From the NCBI GenBank assembly GCA_937885815.1, contig CALABM010000014.1, positions 1 through 14,368 on the forward strand: a DNA stretch of 14,368 nt. Direction: 5' to 3'. Under the pieces are notes generated by a model, which searched no databases, was not told the DNA's origin, and was given only the letters and a program-made list of their open reading frames with translations. This document shows positions 1-5,995 of this stretch, piece after piece. The translations under genes were made by a program, and so were the position numbers. Numbering within the stretch: position 1 is the first letter of the stretch; each line of letters opens with the position of its first letter. This DNA is from an uncultured Verrucomicrobiales bacterium (GTDB lineage: Bacteria; Verrucomicrobiota; Verrucomicrobiia; Verrucomicrobiales; Akkermansiaceae).

Positions 1-38
1 CTATTTAGTATAAATATGCAAGGTTTTTATTACTTTTT

Positions 39-100
39 CTTTTGTGACTGTGAATCGAAATCGGATGACTTTTTTCGTTATGAGAAAATCGTCACAAAAG
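39..100. repeat. Inverted repeat and recurring short motifs in AT-rich leader
   Basis: A 10 bp inverted repeat, CTTTTGTGAC at 39-48 and GTCACAAAAG at 91-100, frames this stretch. The motif TTTTGTGACTGTGAAT occurs here (40-55) and again at 389-404. TTTTCGTTATGAG occurs at 72-84 and 286-298, and its core appears inverted (CTCATAACG) at 488-496. I see no coding potential in 1-606 on either strand. The stretch is clearly richer in A+T than the genes to the right. Function is unknown; it could be remnants of duplicated regulatory DNA or of a small mobile element. Confidence 0.5.
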
Positions 101-329
101 ACTCATTTTCAACACTTACATAACAAGCAATGTGATTTGACTGATAGACGCCGATTTTTTGCTATTTAAGCCACGGATATTGAGTCGATTGCATGTAATG
201 TGACTGGAACCGCACGAGTCTAAGCGAGTCCTTTTGGCTGCAAAACGGGGGTAAAATGGATATAAAATCAGCCCGGGAAGTCCGATTTTCGTTATGAGTT
301 GCGATTTTATAAGTCGCTGAAATCAAGGC

Positions 330-377
330 AAAAAAAAGGAGCGGTCGTTACCATTCTGTCTTGGTTACGACCGCTCC
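330..377 (-). terminator. Strong intrinsic terminator, leftward
   Basis: The left arm at 338-353 (GGAGCGGTCGTTACCA) pairs with the right arm at 362-377, giving 16 positions with one T-T mismatch and an 8-base loop. On the + strand, eight A residues at 330-337 lie directly outside the left arm, so a minus-strand transcript would end in the stem followed by eight U residues. This is a textbook Rho-independent terminator for leftward transcription. The nearest leftward gene ends at 1039, about 660 bp away, so the transcript it ends is not obvious. Confidence 0.85.
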
Positions 378-490
378 CATAATAGCCTTTTTGTGACTGT
401 GAATTTTAGCAACTCTAAAAGATTGTATATAAACATATTGCGAAAATTGACGCCATTTTCTGAAAATTACCCCGAAATTTGCCATATCTC

Positions 491-623
491 ATAACGGGTT
501 GTAGACAGTTTCGGAAGTTGCTTGTTTTCAGAGTTTTACAAAACACGTTAACATTACATACCAGCATGCTCATTGAGGTGATTTATGACGTGATTTAGGG
601 ATAAACATGTTGCATTCTGGTGA
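491..623. repeat. Imperfect direct repeat, copy A
   Basis: This copy starts with ATAACGGGTTGTAGACAG and ends in ATAAACATGTTGCATTCTGGTGA; it matches 881-1000 in the same orientation. Shared blocks include ATAACGGGTT, AGACAG, AGTTTTA-AAAA, TTAACATTAC, CATTGAG, ATAAAC-TGTTGCATTC and GGTGA. The copies differ by many substitutions and by a deletion of roughly 10-13 bases in copy B. The end of this copy overlaps the start of the small ORF at 607, so the duplicated unit includes that ORF's upstream region and first codons. Confidence 0.75.
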
Positions 624-774
624 GCTGCCGCCTCGGGTAGATGTACTCGAATGCGGCTACAAGAGGGAAGATGGGATTTACCCCACCCTCACCCATATCA
701 GTTGGAAAGCCACCGGCTACCAGATCGGAGGCAATAACTTCTTCGGGCTTCCTACCAAGCGCCGGGGTGAATAA
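607..774 (+). CDS. Possible small ORF, 55 codons, function unknown
   Basis: An ATG-started frame of 55 codons ends at a TAA at 772-774. The predicted peptide begins MLHSGELPPRVDVLECGYKR and has a basic end (TKRRGE). It contains a segment LTHISWKATGYQIGG that recalls, only loosely, the W-x-x-x-G-F-x-x-G segment of SymE-type small proteins; I do not claim homology. In-frame stops at 574-576 and 586-588 rule out a longer upstream extension. Its support comes from context: it starts at the end of repeat copy A and is followed within 15 bases by a rightward intrinsic terminator. Copy B (881-1000) carries the same first codons (GTG TTG CAT TCA GGT GAA CT) but hits a stop at once. There is no strong ribosome-binding site. 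It may be a real small gene, a decayed one, or chance. Confidence 0.35.
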   Translation: MLHSGELPPRVDVLECGYKREDGIYPTLTHISWKATGYQIGGNNFFGLPTKRRGE

Positions 775-786
775 ACCTCCCTTTTC

Positions 787-809
787 AGCCGGTTAAGCAC
801 CGGCTTTTT
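787..809 (+). terminator. Intrinsic terminator after the small ORF
   Basis: AGCCGGT at 787-793 pairs with ACCGGCT at 799-805 around a TAAGC loop, and the run TTTTT follows at 805-809. It lies 13 bases past the TAA of the 55-codon ORF and points the same way, which suggests a rightward transcript ends here. A second possible stem, AGCACCG (796-802) with CGGTGCT (812-818), overlaps the first and is mutually exclusive with it. Confidence 0.65.
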
Positions 810-880
810 CTCGGTGCTACATAAGCTTTTGCTTTCACATGAATTGCGACTCAACAGATTTTTGAAATTCACCTCAACGC

Positions 881-1000
881 ATAACGGGTTGCAGACAGCT
901 TTAGAAAAGAGTTGTTGTCAAAGTTTTATAAAATGCATTAACATTACGATTCGCATTCACATTGAGCCGATTTCGGAATAAACGTGTTGCATTCAGGTGA
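881..1000. repeat. Imperfect direct repeat, copy B (truncated partner)
   Basis: This is the second copy of the unit at 491-623, in the same orientation and 390 bases downstream. It begins ATAACGGGTTGCAGACAG and ends ATAAACGTGTTGCATTCAGGTGA. It keeps the sequence equivalent to the start of the 607-774 ORF, with GTG in place of ATG, but the frame closes after a few codons. It looks like a duplicated and decayed copy of the small-ORF unit. Confidence 0.7.
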
Positions 1001-1014
1001 ACTTGACACCTGAA
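992..1014. other. Hairpin downstream of the lipoprotein gene
   Basis: TTCAGGTG (992-999) pairs perfectly with CACCTGAA (1007-1014) around a 7-base loop. It lies about 25 bases beyond the stop codon of the leftward lipoprotein gene. No T-run follows on the minus strand, so it is not a classical intrinsic terminator; it might be a weak one or a 3'-end stabilising structure. It overlaps the end of repeat copy B. Confidence 0.4.
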
Positions 1015-1038
1015 GTCGGTATCTAATGCATAGGCAGC

Positions 1039-1689
1039 TTATCGAAAAATCTCACACATAATTCCTATAGGTGTAGCTATTAGAGAAAGTGGCACATCCA
1101 CACAATCAGCAAGAATCACAATTGGGTAGCGCAAGTAGTTTCCAAAAGTTCTCCTGTTTGGAATTTTTAACAGCATATACTCAACGGCTAATTTTTTATT
1201 TTGACTTATACGTTCTGCTGTTTCAAGATTTACAGCAGATGCTAATATAATAGGAAAGTTTTCTTCAGAAAGGGGATGCGTTTCAAATTTATCTACCGTT
1301 TGCATTGCTATTTCATATTGCTCGGGAGTAAGAACCGCATACATATCAATAGTCTGAAGTTCGCTTATTTCTTTCTTACTTATTGGCTCAGGCCATTCCT
1401 CCATAGTAGTTCCAATGCAAGCCTGATGTCGTATAAGCGCGTCTTTAGAGCGAATATAAACAACCTCCAAGTGAACATAGTACAAATTGTCCTTGCGATA
1501 TACAATTGGAGTTAAGTTACATCCGTACGTCGAAGGAATCTCGGAGATTGGAGACTTATACTCGTAGTGTTTTAGTTCAGCAATTTCTTTACCTATGCTG
1601 TCCAAAAAACCGCCAGTATCGACAGAAGTACATGATGTAACAGCTAAACCCAATAGCACACAACAAATAGACAAAAATGCCCCATTCAT
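1039..1689 (-). CDS. Putative outer-surface lipoprotein
   Basis: This is a 216-residue protein that starts with a short hydrophobic signal segment (about residues 4-18) ending in a lipobox, V-T-S-C, with the candidate lipidated cysteine at residue 20. It should therefore be exported and lipid-anchored. The body is mixed alpha/beta in character with no motif I recognise. The C-terminus (about residues 185-216) is hydrophobic with a VDVPLSLIATPIG stretch, which resembles the ends of small YceK-type lipoproteins; that similarity is weak and suggests no function. It is the first in-frame ATG. The coding sequence is richer in A+T than the genes to the right, and the gene stands alone between repeat-rich DNA and an intron fragment, so recent acquisition is possible. 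A near-consensus promoter lies directly upstream. Confidence 0.75.
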   Translation of the reverse strand: MNGAFLSICCVLLGLAVTSCTSVDTGGFLDSIGKEIAELKHYEYKSPISEIPSTYGCNLTPIVYRKDNLYYVHLEVVYIRSKDALIRHQACIGTTMEEWPEPISKKEISELQTIDMYAVLTPEQYEIAMQTVDKFETHPLSEENFPIILASAVNLETAERISQNKKLAVEYMLLKIPNRRTFGNYLRYPIVILADCVDVPLSLIATPIGIMCEIFR

Positions 1690-1697
1690 AAGTGTGA

Positions 1698-1726
1698 AAG
1701 ATAAACAAAACCATCCTTTATGTCAA
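1698..1726 (-). promoter_or_regulatory. Predicted sigma-70-type promoter of the lipoprotein gene
   Basis: Reading leftward, a perfect TTGACA -35 (complement of 1721-1726) and a TATCTT -10 (complement of 1698-1703) are separated by exactly 17 bases. The -10 ends only 8 bases before the ATG at 1689, so transcription from it would give an almost leaderless mRNA. The AT-rich DNA upstream (1741-1800) could act as an UP element. Bases 1800-1890 show nothing I recognise. Confidence 0.5.
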
Positions 1727-1904
1727 ACTTTTTGAATGTCATATTGTAATATAAGTATCATAATTGCATTTATACAAATTTATAAATGCTCTAATATAGC
1801 GCTTTAGAGGACTATTGTGAAGAATATAAAAGCACTCGGCTATGCATTATCCACGAGTTACATAAATTCGTCATTTCATAGCAACCCTTACCCTATACTT
1901 TCAA

Positions 1905-2104
1905 GTAAGCTCTATTTTGCCTATTTTTACCAGCAGCAGATTTGAAACAGACCCTTTTTGGTTCGTGTTCATCCTGTCTGAGTTTCGCCTCTGGCTTCCT
2001 CACCACCCACATAACTGTGACGCAGTTGCCTTTGGCTATTTGATTCCGCCCTGTCAGCGGCTCATTGGGGACTTCCACCCCAGTTACGTGTCATGCCTGA
2101 CGTA
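1905..2104 (-). ncRNA. Probable 5' fragment of a group II intron (domain I), no reverse transcriptase
   Basis: Read on the minus strand, this stretch has the run and spacing I associate with the 5' domain I of bacterial group II introns. There is a GTAACTGGGGTGGAAGTCCC hairpin at about 2074-2095, followed by AATGAGCC, then AAAGGCAACTGCGTCAC, GTGAGGAAGCC and CAGGATGAACACGAACC. The sequence stops matching expectations to the left of about 1900. No maturase/reverse transcriptase gene and no domain V/VI sequence follow, so it would be a dead remnant. The candidate 5' boundary (GTACG at about 2102-2106, minus strand) sits right after the T-run of the neighbouring terminator. Open frames across it are incidental. 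Recognition is from memory of conserved intron sequence; bounds are approximate. Confidence 0.5.
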
Positions 2105-2110
2105 CCAAAG

Positions 2111-2141
2111 AAAAAACCGCTGCTCGTGTGCGGAGCAGCGG
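2111..2141 (-). terminator. Intrinsic terminator of the protease-autotransporter gene
   Basis: CCGCTGCTC (2117-2125) pairs perfectly with GAGCAGCGG (2133-2141) around a 7-base loop. On the minus strand the stem is followed by six T residues (complement of 2111-2116) and then CTTT. It lies 29 bases beyond the stop codon of the leftward gene at 2170-4302 and should end its transcript. Confidence 0.9.
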
Positions 2142-2169
2142 CTGATTGTTTGTACTATGAACGGTTCTT

Positions 2170-4302
2170 TTAAAACTGAAGCTTGTAGCCGAGGGTGGCG
2201 TTGAAGTTCGTGTAGTCGTTACGCAGCTCCACCGCGCCATCAGCAAAGATGCTGCCGCTGCCTACGGGTACGGCGATGCCTGCCCCCATCTCCAGACCGA
2301 AGGGGCTGCGCTCAGCGCTTTCGATGGTGGTGCGGGTCGCGTGGTCAACAATGCCCACGGACGCATCAGACCGGGTATCACCAAGGTCGAACTTGAGCAG
2401 AGCGCGGGATTCAAAGGCACAGGCGCGGTTCAGCAGCTGCCTACCCACCACGGCATTATAGCGCGCGCCGAGGGCAAGAGTCACGGTATCAAGGCTCTGC
2501 TCGCCCACATTCAATGCGGCATTTGTGCCGCTCTCAGTGTAAGCATCCACCGCAATGTGGCGGTAAGAGATATTAAACACCGGGCTGATGCTGTGCCAAT
2601 CATTCAGCGCATACTCGCGGCTCAGCTCGTACATGAAGCCGAAAGTCGTGCCGTCCGTATCACCGTGGTTGGAGTAATTCATGGCAGAGCGCTTGTAATC
2701 AGCCTCCATGAGACCGAAGGTGCCGATGAAGCTGTGGCTCCAGTTACCGGAGTGATAGAGAGTGAAGGCACTCAAATAAGCCGTGTCCATGTCGCCATCA
2801 AGCCTATCCGGACCATCGCTCTTCAAATCACCATACATGGCGGTAACGGCCAGCCCCATGGTGAGCTGATTATTCACCATCATGCCGGCACCCACCGTGC
2901 CACCCCAGCTGCTCAGGGTGTAACCGGCGGCGGTGCCGTTGGCCTCCTGCTCAGCGCGGTTGCCCTCCGCATTCATCCATGCAAAGAATCTGCTCGGCTG
3001 CTCCAAGCTGCCGCTCTTGTTATCCAGAACCACGGCATCCGGACTGCAGCTGCCCATGGCTGCATGGTTACGGATAGCGTTCAACTGACGTTCTACATCA
3101 CCGGAAAGAGCCAGACCAAGTACGCTGGTGGAGGCACCGGCCACAGCAGCGGCATCACGGTCATTCATTAAGCCGTTGTCCATGGCTTCAACAATGGATT
3201 CCAGAGCAGTCTCCTCTTCGGGCCCCTCCTCTGTTTCCTCTTCGATTTCCTCCTCGGTGGTCGTTCTGGCGACGGCTATTGAGGCCACACTCGCCTCCTC
3301 CACGTCATCTCCGTCTTCTTCCTCCTCGTCCACCTCTTCTACCTCATCTTCCTCGTTCATGAAAACATCCGTCAACAGTGCTACACCGGCGCGGCCGTTG
3401 TGTGTTTCAGGATTAATCTTCAGGCTTACATACGTCTCTGCGCTGAGGGTAGACCATTTGAAGGATTCTCTGGCACTAACAAAAAATATGCCATCTATGT
3501 AATACCGTTCAACTTCATCGTACTCAGAACCCAGCCAAATCTTATCGTTCTCCTCGTCCAGTACTACCGACAGTTTGACGAGCTCCTCGCTCCCATCGTC
3601 GGAATCAGTAATCCAAATCGTTTTCAGCTTGCCATTCTCATCATATTCCACCCCCCACAGGGTGATGGCATGTCCGGCATCAGAACCGTCCGGCGTAATA
3701 GCCAAAGAAATAGCGCCGCAATCTTGCAGCAGCTCAGCAAAATCAACTTCAGTGAGGGTTTTGCTGTACATCTGCATGTCCAGCAAGAAACTGGCGAGTT
3801 TCTTGTTATCAAGACCATACTGGTCAAAATAATACCCCTCAGTGCCACGCAGTGATACCGGGAGCAAATCGCCATCACTTTCTTCAACACTTACATAATA
3901 GCGCTCCCAAGAGTCAGTATCATTGAGACTTGCAGGACTATACACACCGGAAATCCACCAGTTGATGGCGGAAAGGGGATCGCCGCCTTCGTCCCAATAT
4001 TCCTCCTTATTGGCATTGATGAATGTCTGCCAGATATCTCCGAGCTTTTTGGGAGCATTGGAGGAGAGTGTGCTGCCCACGGTGCTATCCTGCCACCAGG
4101 CAATGATGTTGGCAGCTGCGGCCGCGTAACACATATTGTCATCGGCATCGCCATCAGAGTTATCTATCTTATTGGCATCATACCAACCACCCGCTGTACT
4201 GACACCTTCGGTCCAGAAACAGCCGGTATGAAGAGGTTCAGCTGCAGATGCTACACTAAGCGTGCAACCCAGTGCTAGTGAGAAAAAACGTGTAAGTTTC
4301 AT
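2170..4302 (-). CDS. IdeS/Mac-like cysteine protease fused to an autotransporter beta-barrel
   Basis: This 710-residue protein has three parts. A signal peptide (residues 1 to about 21, cut near ASAA-EP) directs export. Residues ~28-280 resemble the IgG-cleaving IdeS/Mac endopeptidases (peptidase family C66). They contain WTEGVS and GWYDANK near the start, then DDNMCYAAAAANIIAWW and GHAITLWGVEYDENGKLK followed by ITDSD. By recalled alignment with IdeS, Cys58 is the nucleophile (Cys94), Lys45 matches Lys84, His211 matches His262, and Asp233/Asp235 match Asp284/Asp286, so the active site looks complete. A very acidic Glu/Asp-rich linker spans ~315-365. From ~385, and chiefly 430-710, there is an autotransporter-type barrel ending in Phe, as outer-membrane barrels do. 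The gene is single, with its own promoter and terminator. The family fit suggests cleavage of immunoglobulin at the cell surface, but the substrate is inferred; another host or bacterial protein is possible. Confidence 0.88.
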   Translation of the reverse strand: MKLTRFFSLALGCTLSVASAAEPLHTGCFWTEGVSTAGGWYDANKIDNSDGDADDNMCYAAAAANIIAWWQDSTVGSTLSSNAPKKLGDIWQTFINANKEEYWDEGGDPLSAINWWISGVYSPASLNDTDSWERYYVSVEESDGDLLPVSLRGTEGYYFDQYGLDNKKLASFLLDMQMYSKTLTEVDFAELLQDCGAISLAITPDGSDAGHAITLWGVEYDENGKLKTIWITDSDDGSEELVKLSVVLDEENDKIWLGSEYDEVERYYIDGIFFVSARESFKWSTLSAETYVSLKINPETHNGRAGVALLTDVFMNEEDEVEEVDEEEEDGDDVEEASVASIAVARTTTEEEIEEETEEGPEEETALESIVEAMDNGLMNDRDAAAVAGASTSVLGLALSGDVERQLNAIRNHAAMGSCSPDAVVLDNKSGSLEQPSRFFAWMNAEGNRAEQEANGTAAGYTLSSWGGTVGAGMMVNNQLTMGLAVTAMYGDLKSDGPDRLDGDMDTAYLSAFTLYHSGNWSHSFIGTFGLMEADYKRSAMNYSNHGDTDGTTFGFMYELSREYALNDWHSISPVFNISYRHIAVDAYTESGTNAALNVGEQSLDTVTLALGARYNAVVGRQLLNRACAFESRALLKFDLGDTRSDASVGIVDHATRTTIESAERSPFGLEMGAGIAVPVGSGSIFADGAVELRNDYTNFNATLGYKLQF

Positions 4303-4326
4303 ATCAAGAAAACCAATATCGCGGGG

Positions 4327-4355
4327 ATTATGGCAAATTTTCCAACGAATGTCAA
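4327..4355 (-). promoter_or_regulatory. Predicted sigma-70-type promoter of the protease-autotransporter gene
   Basis: Reading leftward, a perfect TTGACA -35 (complement of 4350-4355) and a CATAAT -10 (complement of 4327-4332) are separated by 17 bases. Transcription would start near 4320, leaving about 18 bases before the ATG at 4302. No clear Shine-Dalgarno sequence precedes that ATG. The rest of the divergent region (4356-4567) holds no gene or element I recognise. Confidence 0.7.
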
Positions 4356-4567
4356 TCCACTTGAATCTAACTGACGTAACACGCGTGTGCTAAATACAGA
4401 AAAAGGAAGAACAAATTCCTGCAAAACACGGAACCGTTCTCCGACAATTTTGCCCTCGGCAAATCACCGCATCGAACAGCTAGGGCAGATTGGACACCTT
4501 TGGAGCCCTCCAGGGGGTGCATTTGATTTCGCGACTTGCAGAATAGCCTTCATGACAATGAATTGGA

Positions 4568-4596
4568 TTGACTTGTTATGAAGAATAAGCTAGAAT
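4568..4596 (+). promoter_or_regulatory. Predicted sigma-70-type promoter of the phosphonate operon
   Basis: TTGACT at 4568-4573 and TAGAAT at 4591-4596 are separated by exactly 17 bases. Transcription would begin near 4603 and leave a leader of about 73 bases before the ATG at 4676. The ATG at 4595 lies inside the -10 box, which argues against it as the start of the first gene. Confidence 0.7.
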
Positions 4597-4675
4597 GTGC
4601 TGGCAAGCTCCATCAAAAAGCCTTGGAGACGTTGTTTTCGTCTGTGGCCTTGTAACAACAACATCATCAAGCTAT

Positions 4676-5980
4676 ATGAAAACTGTTTATTTAGGAATGA
4701 GCGCAGATTTGCTCCATCCCGGCCATTTGAACATCATCCAAAAAGCGCGGGAATACGGCGATGAAATTATCGTTGGCCTGTTAACAGATAAAGCAATCGC
4801 CAGCTATAAGCGTCTTCCTTACATGAGCTGGGAGCAGCGAAAAATTGTCGTGGAAAATGTCAAAGGCGTCACAAAGGTCATTCCTCAGGAAACGCTGGAC
4901 TACGTACCCAATCTACTTCGCATTAAGCCAGACTACGTTCTGCATGGCGATGACTGGAAAACCGGTCCGCAGGCCGAAACTCGCCAACGTATCATCGACG
5001 TCATGAAAAACTGGGGCGGTGAAGTTGTTGATATCCCTTACACTCAGGGCATCTCCTCCACCAATTTAAACAATGTGCTCAAAAGCATCGGCACTACGCC
5101 CGCCGTCCGCGCACAAAGACTTAAGCGCCTGATAGACAATAAGAATATTGTCACCATTTGCGAGGCACACAATGGCCTGAGTGGTCTCATTGTCGAGAAT
5201 GCAGCCGTTGAACAAAATGGGAAGAAGGTAGAGTTTGATGGCATCTGGATTTCCTCACTCACCCAGTCAGCCGCCAAGGCGAAGCCTGATATTGGCTACC
5301 TTGATACCACCAGTCGCATGGAGGTACTCAATGACATTCTGGAAACTACCACGAAGCCGATTATCTATGATGCAGACAGCGGTGGCCCGATTGAACATTT
5401 TGTCTTTACGGTACGCTCCCTTGAACGCTTGGGGGTCTCGGCCGTCATCATTGAGGATAAGATTGGATTAAAGAAAAACTCCCTCTTTGGCACGGAGGTG
5501 GAACAGCAGCAGGATGACATCCCCAGTTTCTGTGCCAAAATTAAAGCAGGTCGTGATGCTCGAGTTACCGATTCATTCATGGTCATTGCCCGAATTGAAA
5601 GTCTGATTCTCAACGCCGGCATGGATGACGCCATAGCCCGCGCTACAGCCTACCTGGAAGCAGGCGCCGACGGCATCATGATTCATTCACGCCTTTCTGA
5701 TGGAGAGGAAATCAAACAGTTCTGCAAACTTTATAATGAGCTGCCAAACCGCAAGCCGCTTGTTGTTGTCCCCTCGTCCTTCAACCACATGTACGAGGAA
5801 GAACTTGCGGATATGGGGGTGAACGTCGTCATTTACGCCAACCAGCTGCTCCGCGCCGCCTATCCGGCCATGATGAATGTCGCCACAAGCATCCTGACCC
5901 ATCATCGGGCGAAGGAAGCCTCCGAGAATTACTGCATGAAAATCAAGGATATCATCACCCTGATTCCCGGTTCCTGCTGA
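4676..5980 (+). CDS. aepX: Bifunctional nucleotidyltransferase / phosphoenolpyruvate mutase
   Basis: This 434-residue protein makes the C-P bond by converting phosphoenolpyruvate to phosphonopyruvate. Residues 1 to ~138 form a cytidylyltransferase-type domain with the HPGH signature at 14-17 and an YTQGISST motif at 122-129, like the RTxGIST motif of that fold. Residues ~142-434 form the PEP mutase, with the D-A-D metal site at 232-234, EDKIGLKKNS at 260-269 (the EDKxxxKxNS family signature) and Arg306 in an IAR-I-E motif. The same architecture is found in Fom1 of the fosfomycin pathway, whose N-terminal domain makes CMP-5'-HEP, and in AepX of Bacteroides fragilis capsule loci. A start at 4676 begins directly at the MKTVYLGMSADLLHPGH domain start and lies downstream of the predicted transcription start, so I prefer it to the ATG at 4595. 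The next gene begins 15 bases after the stop. Confidence 0.92.
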   Translation: MKTVYLGMSADLLHPGHLNIIQKAREYGDEIIVGLLTDKAIASYKRLPYMSWEQRKIVVENVKGVTKVIPQETLDYVPNLLRIKPDYVLHGDDWKTGPQAETRQRIIDVMKNWGGEVVDIPYTQGISSTNLNNVLKSIGTTPAVRAQRLKRLIDNKNIVTICEAHNGLSGLIVENAAVEQNGKKVEFDGIWISSLTQSAAKAKPDIGYLDTTSRMEVLNDILETTTKPIIYDADSGGPIEHFVFTVRSLERLGVSAVIIEDKIGLKKNSLFGTEVEQQQDDIPSFCAKIKAGRDARVTDSFMVIARIESLILNAGMDDAIARATAYLEAGADGIMIHSRLSDGEEIKQFCKLYNELPNRKPLVVVPSSFNHMYEEELADMGVNVVIYANQLLRAAYPAMMNVATSILTHHRAKEASENYCMKIKDIITLIPGSC

Positions 5981-5995
5981 TTTCCCTTTCCGGTT

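Noticed and set aside
607..774. Assigning the 55-codon ORF to the SymE toxin family
   Set aside because: Only a loose W/G-F/G spacing is shared; the typical SymE core is not convincingly present.
787..818. A riboswitch-like or attenuator switch at the overlapping stems
   Set aside because: The second stem lies downstream of the terminator U-run and no gene follows that it could control, so the overlap is probably accidental.
1893..2078. 61-codon minus-strand open frame downstream of the protease gene
   Set aside because: It falls inside the putative group II intron RNA sequence, and its peptide has no protein-like features.
2341..3171. 276-codon plus-strand open frame opposite the protease-autotransporter gene
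   Set aside because: It is the reverse strand of the barrel-coding region, has no recognisable domain, and its composition is explained by the real gene on the other strand.
4387..4581. 64-codon plus-strand open frame in the divergent promoter region
   Set aside because: It has no motif or ribosome-binding site and runs through the -35 box of the phosphonate operon promoter.
4595..4675. Longer start for the PEP mutase gene at the ATG at 4595
   Set aside because: That ATG overlaps the predicted -10 box, and the extra 27 residues precede a domain that begins naturally at MKTVYLG.
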